Assembly: GCA_965116715.1 (NCBI GenBank) | Contig: OZ220724.1 | Location: 3,162,001-3,226,000 of the forward strand | Origin: Poriferisodalis sp965116715 | Lineage (GTDB): Bacteria; Actinomycetota; Acidimicrobiia; Acidimicrobiales; Poriferisodalaceae | Length of the DNA: 64,000 nucleotides | Direction: 5' to 3' | Part shown: piece after piece, positions 25,324 through 34,584 of the stretch | Layout: each line of letters begins with the position of its first letter | Numbering within the stretch: the first letter of the stretch is position 1 | Made by a program: the position numbers and the translations under genes | The notes under the pieces: model-generated | Told to the model about the DNA's origin: nothing | Databases searched by the model: none | The model's input: the letters and a program-made list of their open reading frames with translations, nothing else

Positions 25324-28300
25324 GTGGGTTTCACGAATCCGGGGATCTCCTGGCGGGAATTGGAGCGGCGGCTGTCCGACCGGCCGCCGCCCCCCGGCTA
25401 CGGCAAGCGAGTCACCACCGAGGCCGAGCAGTCGGGGCCTCCCGTCCGGCCGCACGTCCGGCGCCCCACGGTGCCGTATGCGGAGCTGCACACCCATTCC
25501 AACTTCAGCTTCCTGGACGGGGCATCGAGCCCTGCCGAGCTGGTGGACGAGGCAGTACGGCTGGGGCTCGAAGCGCTGGCGCTGACCGATCACAACGGGT
25601 TCTACGGCGTGGTTCGCTTCGCGGAGGCTGCCGCCGAGGCCGGCCTGCCGACGGTGTTCGGCACTGAGCTGACGCTCGACGCTTATGGCGCCGACGAGCT
25701 GACGCTCGACGCCTATGGCGCCGACGACTCAACGCTCGGTGCTCATGCCGCCGGCACCCCAGCACCCAAGAAGAACAAGAAAACGCACCCGGAGCGCACC
25801 GGATGCGCCGATCCTGTCGGATCTCACGTGGTGGTGCTGGCGCGCACACCGGCGGGATACGCCTCGCTGGGCGAGCTGATCTCGACCACGCAGATGGCGG
25901 GCCGCAAGCACGCTCCGCGCCTGAGCACCAGTGAATTCCTCGCAGCCGCAGCGGCACATCGCGACGAGTGGGCGATCCTCACCGGGCACCGCAAGGGTGC
26001 TGTCCCCGCAGCACTCATCTCAGGGAGGCACGATGGCGGGCCGCGCGCCGCAGCCGCCCAGCTCGGCCGCCTCGTCGAAGCCGCCGGCCGTCACAACGTC
26101 TTCGTCGAGCTGTGGGATCACGGCGACCCGCTCGACAGCGAGCGCAACGACGCGCTGGCCGAGCTGGCGGTGCGGGCCGGCGTCGAGCCGATTTGCACCA
26201 ACGGTGTCCACTACGCCACTCCCGCCGGGCGACGGCTGGCTACCGCTCTGGCCGCGGTGCGAGCCCAGCGCAGCCTCGGAGAGCTGGACGGCTGGCTGCC
26301 GCCAGCAGCTACAGCACACATGCGATCCGGTGCCGAGCAGGCCCGCCGGTTCGCCCGCTGGCCGGGCGTGGTGAGCGCCGCAGCGCAGCTCGGCCGCGAC
26401 TGCGCATTCGACCTGTCGCTGGTCGCTCCCAACCTGCCGCCATACTCCTGCCCAGACGGTCATGACGAGATGTCGTACCTGCGGCACCTCGTGACTCAGC
26501 GGGCACAGTGGCGGTACGGCACCCCGCAGAGCGAGCGGGTGCCGGGGGCGTGGGCGCAGCTCCATCACGAGCTCGACGTCATCGAACAGCTCGGCTTCGC
26601 CGGCTACTTCCTGGTGGTGTACGACATCGTGTCGTTCTGCCGCAGCCGCGACATCTACTGCCAGGGCCGCGGCTCGGCCTCGAACTCAGCGGTCTGCTAC
26701 GCGCTCGGCATCACCAATGTCGACTCGGTCGATCTGGGGCTGCTGTTCGAGCGCTTCCTGTCGCCCGAGCGCGACGGGCCGCCCGACATCGACATCGACA
26801 TCGAGAGCGGTCGCCGCGAGGAAGCCATCCAGTACGTGTACGAGCGCTACGGCCGTGCTCACACGGCGCAAGTGGCGAACGTCATCACCTACCGGGCGCG
26901 CTCGTCGGTGCGTGACATGGCCCGGGCCCTCGGCTGGGAGCCCGGCCAAGCCGACGCCTGGTCGAAGTCACTCGACCGCTACAGCCCGCTGCCCGCCTCG
27001 AACGGGTCCGCGGCCCAGCCCCATCGGGCAGGCCGGCCCCGTGTACGCGACTGGCGCGACGCCGGGCCTGAGCCGACAGGCAACGGCTCCAATCCGTCCG
27101 GCCCCAGCCAGTCACAGCACGATGAGCACAGCCGGCCCTCGCGGGGCCGGCGCATTGAGCACAGCATTCCCGCCGACGTGGCAGAGCTGGCCGCTGCGCT
27201 CGAGGGGGCGCCGCGTCACCTCGGCATCCACTCGGGCGGCATGGTCATCTGCGACCGGCCGGTGACCCATGTCTGCCCCACTGAATGGGCGACCAAGGCG
27301 GATCGCTCGGTGCTGCAGTGGGACAAGGACGACTGCGCAGCAGTCGGGCTGGTGAAGTTCGATCTGCTCGGGCTGGGAATGCTGTCGGCCCTGCACCACG
27401 CCGTCGACCTGATCGCTGACGCGCATCACACGAACATCGACATCGGCATGCTGCCGCAGGAAGACGAGGTCTACGACATGCTCTGCCGGGCCGACAGCAT
27501 CGGCGTGTTCCAGGTGGAGTCACGCGCCCAGATGGCCACCTTGCCGCGGCTGCGCCCCCGCTGTTTCTACGACCTGGTGGTGGAGGTGGCGCTCATCCGC
27601 CCCGGGCCCATACAGGGCGGCTCGGTGCACCCCTACATCCGGCGGCGCAACGGGGAGGAGTCGGTCACCTACCTGCACCCCCTGCTGGAGAACTCGCTCG
27701 CCAAGACGCTGGGCATCCCGCTGTTCCAGGAGCAGCTCATGCAGATAGCCATCGACGTCGCCGGGTTCACACCCGCCGAGGCCGACGAGCTGCGCCAGGC
27801 CATGGGCTCCAAGCGGTCCCGCGAGCGGATGGGCCGCTTGCGCGAGCGCCTCTTTGCGGGCATGGCCGAGCGGGGGTTGGTCGGCGATGTGGCCGAGCGG
27901 GTCTGGGAGAAGATGGTCGCCTTCGCCGACTACGGCTTCCCCGAGAGCCACTCGGTGTCGTTCGCTCACCTGGTGTATGCCTCGTCGTGGATCAAGCTGC
28001 ACTACCCGGCAGCGTTCTGCGCAGCACTGCTGAACGCGCAGCCCATGGGGTTCTACTCACCGCACTCGCTGTGCCAGGACGCCCGCCGTCACGGGGTGGT
28101 GGTGCATACGCCCTGCATCAACCGGTCCTCCGAGACCGCCACGCTGGAGCTGTGCAACGACTCCACTGGCGGGATGGCCGTGCAGCTGGGGCTGTCATCA
28201 GTGCGAGAGGTGGGCGATGAGCTTGCCGAGCGGATCGCCGCCGGTGGCCCCTACAGCAGCATGGAAGACCTTCAGCGCCGAGCCGAACTGAGTCTGCAGG

Positions 28301-28860
28301 CGCTGGAGGCGTTGGCCGCCGCAGGAGCGTTCGACTGCTTCGGGCTGTCGCGGCGCGAGGCCTTGTGGGCGGCCGGGGCGGTGCATCAGGGAGGCTCAGA
28401 CCGGCTCTCGGGCGTCGTGACCGGTGCAGAGCCACCGCCGCTGCGGGACATGTCAGCCACCGAGACCGCTGCCGCGGACTTGTGGGCTACCGGGATAGCC
28501 CCCCGCGGGCATCCGACGAAGTTCCTGCGAACCGAGCTGGCCGCGGCGGGGGTTCGCACCGCTGCGGAGCTGCTCACGTGCCCACCGGGCAAGATCCGCG
28601 TTGCCGGCTTGGTGACGCACCGCCAGCGGCCCATGACGGCCGGCGGCACGACGTTCCTGAACCTCGAGGACGAGACGGGCCTGGTGAACGTGGTGGTGTC
28701 GCGGGGATGCTGGCAGCGGTACCGCTCGGTTGCGCGCGACGTGCCCGCGCTGGTGGTGTCAGGCCGTCTCGAGCGCCATGAGAACGTGGCCAATGTGATC
28801 GCCGAGAGGCTCGAAGCTCTCGATGTGCCTGCTTCGGTGACCAGCCGCGACTTCCGGTAA
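25324..28860 (+). CDS. dnaE2: Error-prone DNA polymerase III alpha subunit, DnaE2 (ImuC)
   Basis: 1178 aa, the usual DnaE2 length. N-terminal PHP domain (AELHTHSNFSFLDGASSPAE; LALTDHNGFYGV), then the polymerase core with GRGSASNSAVCYALGITNVD and SPERDGPPDIDIDIESGRRE carrying the catalytic aspartates, fingers, and a C-terminal OB-like region (GTTFLNLEDETGLVNVVVSR). DnaE2 works with ImuA and ImuB in damage-induced mutagenic synthesis; here it lies 16 kb from them. The GTG is leaderless by the TAGTGT box. Two insertions are visible: three 10-residue repeats in the PHP domain and one copy of the 33-nt hairpin repeat. Confidence 0.93.
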   Translation: MGFTNPGISWRELERRLSDRPPPPGYGKRVTTEAEQSGPPVRPHVRRPTVPYAELHTHSNFSFLDGASSPAELVDEAVRLGLEALALTDHNGFYGVVRFAEAAAEAGLPTVFGTELTLDAYGADELTLDAYGADDSTLGAHAAGTPAPKKNKKTHPERTGCADPVGSHVVVLARTPAGYASLGELISTTQMAGRKHAPRLSTSEFLAAAAAHRDEWAILTGHRKGAVPAALISGRHDGGPRAAAAQLGRLVEAAGRHNVFVELWDHGDPLDSERNDALAELAVRAGVEPICTNGVHYATPAGRRLATALAAVRAQRSLGELDGWLPPAATAHMRSGAEQARRFARWPGVVSAAAQLGRDCAFDLSLVAPNLPPYSCPDGHDEMSYLRHLVTQRAQWRYGTPQSERVPGAWAQLHHELDVIEQLGFAGYFLVVYDIVSFCRSRDIYCQGRGSASNSAVCYALGITNVDSVDLGLLFERFLSPERDGPPDIDIDIESGRREEAIQYVYERYGRAHTAQVANVITYRARSSVRDMARALGWEPGQADAWSKSLDRYSPLPASNGSAAQPHRAGRPRVRDWRDAGPEPTGNGSNPSGPSQSQHDEHSRPSRGRRIEHSIPADVAELAAALEGAPRHLGIHSGGMVICDRPVTHVCPTEWATKADRSVLQWDKDDCAAVGLVKFDLLGLGMLSALHHAVDLIADAHHTNIDIGMLPQEDEVYDMLCRADSIGVFQVESRAQMATLPRLRPRCFYDLVVEVALIRPGPIQGGSVHPYIRRRNGEESVTYLHPLLENSLAKTLGIPLFQEQLMQIAIDVAGFTPAEADELRQAMGSKRSRERMGRLRERLFAGMAERGLVGDVAERVWEKMVAFADYGFPESHSVSFAHLVYASSWIKLHYPAAFCAALLNAQPMGFYSPHSLCQDARRHGVVVHTPCINRSSETATLELCNDSTGGMAVQLGLSSVREVGDELAERIAAGGPYSSMEDLQRRAELSLQALEALAAAGAFDCFGLSRREALWAAGAVHQGGSDRLSGVVTGAEPPPLRDMSATETAAADLWATGIAPRGHPTKFLRTELAAAGVRTAAELLTCPPGKIRVAGLVTHRQRPMTAGGTTFLNLEDETGLVNVVVSRGCWQRYRSVARDVPALVVSGRLERHENVANVIAERLEALDVPASVTSRDFR
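25666..25755 (+). repeat. 30-bp tandem repeat in the dnaE2 PHP domain
   Basis: Three 30-bp units (25666, 25696, 25726) encoding ELTLDAYGAD twice and a diverged third, just after the FGTELTL strand. Units one and two differ at one base. Confidence 0.85.
27124..27165 (+). repeat. 33-nt hairpin repeat inside dnaE2
   Basis: GAGCACAGC recurs after exactly 33 bases (27124 and 27157), enclosing the arms GCCGGCCC and GGGCCGGC around TCGCG. Same element as in imuA and imuB, but read in another frame (HSRPSRGRRIEHS). Confidence 0.85.
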
Positions 28861-28891
28861 CGGGCCGTCGCCGATGCAGCCCAGTCTCAGA

Positions 28892-29944
28892 TCAGCCCAG
28901 CGGTCGGCCGAAGGGCAGCTCGTCCTGCCAGGTCTGCAGAAACGACTCGGCCCGGTAGCAGGCCGCCATGAACGGGCTGTCGTCATGGTTGGCGGTCTCG
29001 GACATGACGGAGTTCACGGTGTCTGCTGTTGCCGAACGCAGGTCGTCGTGCGTGAGCACAGGGTCGGCCCACCAGCTCAGTGCCGAACCCGCGGCAGCCA
29101 CAAAGTCAGCCGCGACCGGTGTGCCTGCTGCCCGCAGCACGGCGAGCGCCTTGGATGACACGGCCGCTGCGGAGAACGCGACGACGGGCGTGGTGCCTGC
29201 CATCGATGCGCCATCGCCAGACATCGCGCCAGGCTTCGAGCCGCAGAACAGCACGTCGACGTCGTTCTTCCAGACCGTCCACGGCTTGGCAGGCCCGCCA
29301 TTCTCAGACAGCGATTCCACGCACAGCTCGCCGTCCGCCAGCCAGGCCTCCGCCAGCGCCACCGGGTCGAGCTGGCCGCCATCGCTCTGAGCGTCAGCGC
29401 AGCCCTTCGCGGTGGCGACACGGGCGATGGTGGCTCCGGCTGCCGTGGCTTCGCGGGCGATGCCGAGCCCCGCCGGCCCGAAGCCCTCGATCGCGATGCG
29501 TTTGCCGTCGAGGCCGCCGAGCAGGCTGGCTGCCGCTGCGGCCGCGCCGACACCGATCAGCTCGTCGTTGAACGAGATGCCGTCGCGGTCGTCATTGCCG
29601 ATGAGATTGCGCTGGTCGTGGGCCAGCACGGGTGCGAGCAGATCGGCATTCAGCCGCAGGCCCGGGCTGGTCGAGAGCCGACCGCTGGAGAAATCGTCGG
29701 CTAACTCGGCCGCCAGCGCCTCGACGGCCCCCGCGGCATCGGACGGGTCGGACTTCAAACCGATGCTGGCACCGCTGCGCTGTTGCTCCAGCGTGGCGAA
29801 CACATAGGTGAGGTGCCGCACCAGCATCGTCGCGTTGCCGGGGATGAGCCGGCTGCCGAGGCGCGCCGCCCCGACGTAGTTCTCGGCGTCGGGCAGGTCG
29901 AAGATGACGAAGCCGGGTGTCGATTCGAGCTGGCGGGTCTCCAC
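28892..29944 (-). CDS. Glu/Leu/Phe/Val dehydrogenase-like protein
   Basis: 350 aa with a C-terminal Rossmann segment, GKRIAIEGFGPAGLGIAREA, in the position of the NAD(P) domain of the amino-acid dehydrogenase superfamily, preceded by a substrate-domain-like region (SSGRLSTSPGLRLNADLLAP). The lysine-rich catalytic glycine motif of true glutamate dehydrogenases is not obvious, so activity and substrate are uncertain. The GTG start at 29944 is the best candidate. It converges on dnaE2 and is divergent from the TlpA-like lipoprotein gene. Confidence 0.6.
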   Translation of the reverse strand: METRQLESTPGFVIFDLPDAENYVGAARLGSRLIPGNATMLVRHLTYVFATLEQQRSGASIGLKSDPSDAAGAVEALAAELADDFSSGRLSTSPGLRLNADLLAPVLAHDQRNLIGNDDRDGISFNDELIGVGAAAAAASLLGGLDGKRIAIEGFGPAGLGIAREATAAGATIARVATAKGCADAQSDGGQLDPVALAEAWLADGELCVESLSENGGPAKPWTVWKNDVDVLFCGSKPGAMSGDGASMAGTTPVVAFSAAAVSSKALAVLRAAGTPVAADFVAAAGSALSWWADPVLTHDDLRSATADTVNSVMSETANHDDSPFMAACYRAESFLQTWQDELPFGRPLG

Positions 29945-30037
29945 GGGCCAAGTCTGCCATCGACTGCCCGGCGAGCCCCAGGCGTTGCTGCCAGCTCGCG
30001 TCGGGCGGCGTTCGTGCCGTGCCTAGCCTTGACTGTC

Positions 30038-30700
30038 GTGCGACGAGCGGCAGTCAGGGCGATCCTCATGTGTGCTGCGGGTCTCCTTGCGGCCTGCGGC
30101 GGTGGCGAGACGACGGCGGCCACCAGCACGCCTGACGAAGCCGTCGCCACCACGTCCGGCCCTGTGGCCACGACCACTGCCGCAGACGACACACCGGGTC
30201 CGACCGAGGTGTTCGGCACCGCGTTGCCGCAGTTCGAGCAACTCGAGGACGATCCCGCCGTCGGCCGCGCGCCGCCGGTGGTCGTGGGCACCGATCTGCT
30301 CACGGGCGACGTGGTGCGGATCACCACCCAAGGACGTCCGATGGTCATCGCGTTCTACGCCCACTGGTGCCCGCATTGCCAAGCTGAAGTAGCCGGTCTC
30401 ACGGAGTGGCTGGAATCCAACGAACTGCCCTCAGGCGTGGACTTCTACACCGTCTCGGTGCTCGAAGATCCCACTCGAGGCAACCACCCGCCGGAGACGT
30501 GGCTGCGCGACGAGGGCTGGCAGCACCCCGTCGTTGCCGACACCCCGGCGCTGTCCGTCGTCGATGCATTCGGCCTGCAGTCGGTGCCCTACCTCGTCGC
30601 CATCAATGCCGAGAACGAGGTGGTCTTGCGGTACGTCGGCAGCGTCGGGCCCGCCGACCTCGCGGCGTTCTTCGAGTCGCTGCTCGGACCACCCGCATAG
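30038..30700 (+). CDS. TlpA/thioredoxin-like lipoprotein
   Basis: 220 aa. The GTG at 30038 follows TAGCCT by 8 bases (leaderless type). The N-terminus is a lipoprotein signal, AILMCAAGLLAACGGG, with the lipobox cysteine at about residue 20, then a Thr/Ala/Pro-rich spacer. The thioredoxin fold has VIAFYAHWCPHCQAEVAGLT with the CPHC redox motif and the cis-proline segment LQSVPYLVAINAEN. It should act outside the membrane in reducing disulfides or in cytochrome maturation; the client is unknown. The MgtE-type gene follows about 60 bases later. Confidence 0.85.
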   Translation: MRRAAVRAILMCAAGLLAACGGGETTAATSTPDEAVATTSGPVATTTAADDTPGPTEVFGTALPQFEQLEDDPAVGRAPPVVVGTDLLTGDVVRITTQGRPMVIAFYAHWCPHCQAEVAGLTEWLESNELPSGVDFYTVSVLEDPTRGNHPPETWLRDEGWQHPVVADTPALSVVDAFGLQSVPYLVAINAENEVVLRYVGSVGPADLAAFFESLLGPPA

Positions 30701-30758
30701 GGAGTTCGCACTGCGACGGGAAGCAGCTCGATCCGGGCGGACTCGGGTGCTGCGCCCA

Positions 30759-31988
30759 ATGGGTCGGTTGCATCCGCTGGGGTTCCTGCGCGGCCTGCTG
30801 GGCCCTGATGTCACCGGTGCCCGCCAGAGTCTCACGGCGCTTGCGGTCAGCAGCCTGACTGCCACCGCTGCAGGCGTGCTGCTTGCAGCAGTCACCGGCA
30901 CGCTCGAGCGCCTGCCGGGACTGCTCGTGCTCGTTCCCGCTGCGATCGGCATGCGCGGCGACATCTTCGGCGCGCTGGGCAGCCGCCTCGCCACCACCAT
31001 TCACGCCGGGACCTTCAGAGCCACAGCCCGCAGCGACACAATCGTGGGCCAGAACGTCATCGCTGCAGCCGTGCTCACGCTGGTGACAGCAGTAGGGCTC
31101 GGCGTCATGGCCAAGGTGATGGCGCCGGTCTTCGGCCTGTCCGACATCATCGGCATCACCGACCTCATCGTGGTGTCGGTCGTCGGCGCCCAATTGGCCT
31201 CGATCGTGGTGCTCGTCGTCACGCTCGGCCTCGCGTCCAGCTCCACTCGCCGGGGCTGGGACCTCGACAACGTCAGTGCGCCGCTCATCTCCGCGATCGG
31301 CGATGTGGTCACGCTGCCGGCGCTGTTCCTCGCCACCTATCTGGTCGGCGTCACCGCCCTCACGCCGATCCTTGCAAGCGCCAGTGTCGTGGGGGCCGGC
31401 GCCGCGATGTTCTGGGCGTGGCGGTCAGGACTCGATCAGCTCTGGCAGATCCTGCGCGAGTCGATACCGGTGCTGGGTGTCGGCGGTCTGGTGCTGATCG
31501 TGGCCGGCGTGGTGATCGAGCATCGTCTCGAGGACCTGGCCGACAAGCGTGCCGTGCTCATTTTGGTGCCCGCATGTCTCGCAGCGGCGGGTGCCATCGG
31601 CGGAATCCTGTCAAGCCGGCTGTCGACCAAGCTGCACCTGGGCGTCATCGAGCCGCGTGCGCTGCCGCAGCGCGGCGCGCGCCTCGACATCCTGTTCGCC
31701 TTCAGCTTGACCGTGCCCGTGTTCGTGCTGAACGGCCTGCTCGCGAGCGCCTTCGGCACGTTGTTCTCGCTGTCGACGCCCGGGATGCTGCGCCTGGTGG
31801 CCATCTCGCTCATCGGCGGCATGATCGCGACGGCGCTTGCGGGTGTCATCGCGTACTACGGCACGGTTGTTGCGACCCGCATCGGTGTCGACCCTGACAC
31901 CTACGGCATCCCGCTGGTGAACAGCACGGTTGACCTCGCGGGTGCAGCGGCGCTCGTGCTGGCCGTCAGCTGGGTGGGCCTGTCATGA
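30759..31988 (+). CDS. MgtE-type divalent cation transporter membrane protein
   Basis: About 409 aa with roughly ten membrane helices in two similar halves. Both halves show the MgtE channel-domain pattern: LLVLVPAAIGMRGDIFGALG SRL near the start, and LILVPACLAAAGAIGGILSS in the middle. The cytoplasmic N-terminal Mg2+-sensing and CBS domains of classical MgtE are absent, so this is a two-repeat membrane-only (SLC41-like) form. Start at 30759 is preferred; a GTG lies at 30747. The PhoU/TrkA-C gene downstream is a likely regulatory partner. Confidence 0.82.
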   Translation: MGRLHPLGFLRGLLGPDVTGARQSLTALAVSSLTATAAGVLLAAVTGTLERLPGLLVLVPAAIGMRGDIFGALGSRLATTIHAGTFRATARSDTIVGQNVIAAAVLTLVTAVGLGVMAKVMAPVFGLSDIIGITDLIVVSVVGAQLASIVVLVVTLGLASSSTRRGWDLDNVSAPLISAIGDVVTLPALFLATYLVGVTALTPILASASVVGAGAAMFWAWRSGLDQLWQILRESIPVLGVGGLVLIVAGVVIEHRLEDLADKRAVLILVPACLAAAGAIGGILSSRLSTKLHLGVIEPRALPQRGARLDILFAFSLTVPVFVLNGLLASAFGTLFSLSTPGMLRLVAISLIGGMIATALAGVIAYYGTVVATRIGVDPDTYGIPLVNSTVDLAGAAALVLAVSWVGLS

Positions 31989-32088
31989 CTCTCTCCCCGT
32001 CCTGCCGCTGTGCCTACGCTGGGTGCGGCGGCGTCAACGTGTCCCCAAGATGAACGGAGCTCGTCGCGCCGCGTGCTGACGATCTGAA

Positions 32089-33339
32089 ATGCGATCAGAC
32101 CCCGAAGACAAACCACGAAACCTGAAGTCCATGCTCTCCGAGGCCAAGGACGCCTCCGAGCTCATGGTCGATCTGGCCTACGCCGCGCTCTATTTCGACG
32201 ACGAGGGCATGGCCGACGCCGTCCTGGGTCTCGAGGCGGACATGTCCGCCCTCGTGCACGAGATGAGATCGCTCGCCATGCTTGCCGTGCGGCACCCGCG
32301 CGAGGTCGACGGCATGAGCTCGGTGCTGCAGGTGGTGTCGTCCATCGAGCAGATCGCGAATGCTGCGGTGGACATCTCCAAGATCGTGCTCCACCACCTC
32401 GGCATCCCCCGAGCGCTCACCGTCGACCTGGCACAGGCGGCCGAGGTCTCGCACCGGCTGGTCGTCGCGGAAGGCAGTCACCTGGCAAACCGGCCGTTGC
32501 GTGACATGGAGTTGCCCGTGGCGGTCGGCATGCGCGTGGTCGCCATCCAGCGCGGCCGCCACTGGTTGACCGACGTCGGCGGCGACAGCATCGTGGAACC
32601 GGGTGACGTGCTGTTCATGCGCGGCGACCCGGCGGGCATCGTGCGGCTGCGGGAACTGGCGGCCATGGAGCGCTGGAACCCGCCCGAACCTGACGAGGCT
32701 CAGGCACCGAGCGACCTGGATCGAGCGGTGGACACGCTGGTCGAGATGAAGAACCTGTCGGAGGCAGCCATCGGGCTGGCCTATTCCGCGCTCGTATTGC
32801 ATGACCTGTCGCTGGCTCGAGAGGTGCGGTCCATGCAGGAGCGGCTCGACGGCATGAAGGTATCCATGCAGACGTGGGTGCTGCGCGCCGCAGCGGAGGG
32901 TGCCGATGCCGCAGAGGCTGATCCTGCGGCACTGCGCGGTCTGCTGCACGTCGCCGAGGCCGCCGAGGACATCGGCGACCAGGCCCGAAACATCACCTCG
33001 CTCGTCCTCGAGGATGAGGACATTCACCCGGTGCTGGCGCTCGCACTCGGCGACACCGATGACATCGTCGTGCAGGTGCCGGTGGCGCCGGGTTCCGAGG
33101 CCGACGACTCGACGCTCGGCTCGTTGGGACTGGCGGTGGACCCCGGCTATCACGTGCTGGCCATCCGCCGGGCCGCCAGCTACATCTACAACCCCCCGCG
33201 CACGGTGCGGCTGTGGGTCGGCGACGAGCTGATCGCGTCGGGTCCCGAGGAGGGCCGCGACCGGCTCGCCGCAATCTGCGGTTACTCCATGGACATCGAC
33301 GAGGAAACCGGCCACGTCCAGTTGACGCCGATAGCTTGA
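32089..33339 (+). CDS. Tandem PhoU/TrkA-C regulatory protein
   Basis: 416 aa made of two similar halves. Each begins with a PhoU-like helical segment (LSEAKDASELMVDLAYAALY; LVEMKNLSEAAIGLAYSALV) and ends with a TrkA-C/RCK-C ligand-binding domain (VAVGMRVVAIQRGRHWLTDV; LAVDPGYHVLAIRRAASYIY). Such PhoU-TrkA-C proteins are regulators of cation transporters and often lie beside SLC41/MgtE or K+ uptake genes, as here. It is probably cytoplasmic and binds a nucleotide or ion. Confidence 0.82.
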   Translation: MRSDPEDKPRNLKSMLSEAKDASELMVDLAYAALYFDDEGMADAVLGLEADMSALVHEMRSLAMLAVRHPREVDGMSSVLQVVSSIEQIANAAVDISKIVLHHLGIPRALTVDLAQAAEVSHRLVVAEGSHLANRPLRDMELPVAVGMRVVAIQRGRHWLTDVGGDSIVEPGDVLFMRGDPAGIVRLRELAAMERWNPPEPDEAQAPSDLDRAVDTLVEMKNLSEAAIGLAYSALVLHDLSLAREVRSMQERLDGMKVSMQTWVLRAAAEGADAAEADPAALRGLLHVAEAAEDIGDQARNITSLVLEDEDIHPVLALALGDTDDIVVQVPVAPGSEADDSTLGSLGLAVDPGYHVLAIRRAASYIYNPPRTVRLWVGDELIASGPEEGRDRLAAICGYSMDIDEETGHVQLTPIA

Positions 33340-33345
33340 CCGCCG

Positions 33346-34203
33346 ATGTCGCAGGACACAGGACTGTCAATCCTCGCCGTGCATGCCCACCCCGATGACG
33401 AGGCGTCAAAGGGTGCCGGCACTGTCCGCCGGTATGCCGATGAAGGAATCCGCACCACGCTGGTGTGCTGCACCAGCGGAGAAGAGGGCGACATCCTGAA
33501 CCCGGCGATGGACCGGCCTGAGGTGAAACAGAATCTCAGCGAGGTCCGTCGCGCGGAGCTGGACGCGTCTGCAGCCGAGATCGGCTACGACGAGGTGGTC
33601 ATGCTGGGCTACCGCGATTCCGGCATGCCCGACACCGAGGCCAACGCCCACCCTGACGCCTTCGCCAACGCTGACCTCGACGAAGCCGTGGCTCGACTGG
33701 TGACCGTGATCCGCCGGGTGCGCCCGCAGGTCATCCTGACCTACCCCCTGGTGCAATCCCGCTACCCGCACCCCGATCACCTGCAGGTCACCGCCATCTG
33801 CATTCCGGCCTTCGCCCATGCCGGAGAGCCCGCCTGGCGCCCCGAGTGCGGCCCCGCATTCACGCCGATGAAGATGTACGCCCCCGTCTGGTCGCACAAG
33901 CGCATGCGACTCATCCACCAAGCATTCTTGGATCTGGAGCTGGAGTCCCCATTCGACGAGAAGTGGCTGGGCAGGCCCAGCCGGGACGACCGCATCACCG
34001 CGGTCATCGAGGTCAACAACGCAGTGCGGCGCAAGGCGCTGCTGGCCCACGCCACCCAGGTCGATCCGGACTCGCCGTTCTGGTTCGGCCTGCCCGACGA
34101 CGTTGCTGATGCGATTCATCCCTACGAGGAGTACATGCTCCTCGAGTCACGCATCTCGACGGCGCCGATGGAGCACGACCTGTTCGCTGGGCTGCGTCCA
34201 TGA
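33346..34203 (+). CDS. mca: Mycothiol S-conjugate amidase
   Basis: 285 aa, PIG-L/LmbE deacetylase fold. The zinc motif is HAHPDDEASKGAGTVRRYAD near the N-terminus, followed by CTSGEEGDILNPAMDRPEV, which is characteristic of Mca, and the third ligand in YPHPDH. Mca cleaves mycothiol conjugates of toxins to a mercapturate and GlcN-inositol, so it implies mycothiol as the low-molecular-weight thiol and an actinobacterial host. TAGCTT, overlapping the end of the upstream gene, lies 8 bases before the ATG. The next gene overlaps its stop by four bases. Confidence 0.88.
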   Translation: MSQDTGLSILAVHAHPDDEASKGAGTVRRYADEGIRTTLVCCTSGEEGDILNPAMDRPEVKQNLSEVRRAELDASAAEIGYDEVVMLGYRDSGMPDTEANAHPDAFANADLDEAVARLVTVIRRVRPQVILTYPLVQSRYPHPDHLQVTAICIPAFAHAGEPAWRPECGPAFTPMKMYAPVWSHKRMRLIHQAFLDLELESPFDEKWLGRPSRDDRITAVIEVNNAVRRKALLAHATQVDPDSPFWFGLPDDVADAIHPYEEYMLLESRISTAPMEHDLFAGLRP

Positions 34204-34553
34204 GCTTCGGTGACGACGAGTTCCTGTCGACGTGGGCAGCCGCCGACCATGAGCCGTTGGGAAACGTGTCGGGAACCGTCGTGATGAAGACCAGCGGCGG
34301 ACCCGACGGCAAGGTCGCCGTCAGCCTGTCGTTTGAAGCCGGCGTCCTGACATCAGCGTCTGCGGGCGCGACCCGAGGCGCTGATCTCACCCTGGAGGCT
34401 CCGTGGCAGCTCGCGGCCGACGTGGTCTGCGGCGATGCCGATCCCGCCCGGCACTACATGGCCGGCGATCTCAAGGTTTCCGGCGACATGTCGCTCTGGC
34501 TGGAACTGCTCCCAGCCTGGCGCGCCGCGGGTTCGCTGGGCTCGCCGGGCTGA
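34200..34553 (+). CDS. SCP2-like sterol/lipid-carrier domain protein
   Basis: 117 aa with the SCP2 pattern: MSFGDDEFLSTWAAADHEPL, then GGPDGKVAVSLSFEAGVLTS, ADLTLEAPWQLAADVVCGDA and YMAGDLKVSGDMSLWLELLP, the last being the classic end of SCP2-type folds. The protein should bind a lipid or acyl chain without catalysis. ATGA overlap with mca indicates coupled translation. A direct link to mycothiol is not known. Confidence 0.75.
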   Translation: MSFGDDEFLSTWAAADHEPLGNVSGTVVMKTSGGPDGKVAVSLSFEAGVLTSASAGATRGADLTLEAPWQLAADVVCGDADPARHYMAGDLKVSGDMSLWLELLPAWRAAGSLGSPG

Positions 34554-34584
34554 ACGGCGATCGGCTGAACGCGGTCAGGCCGGA

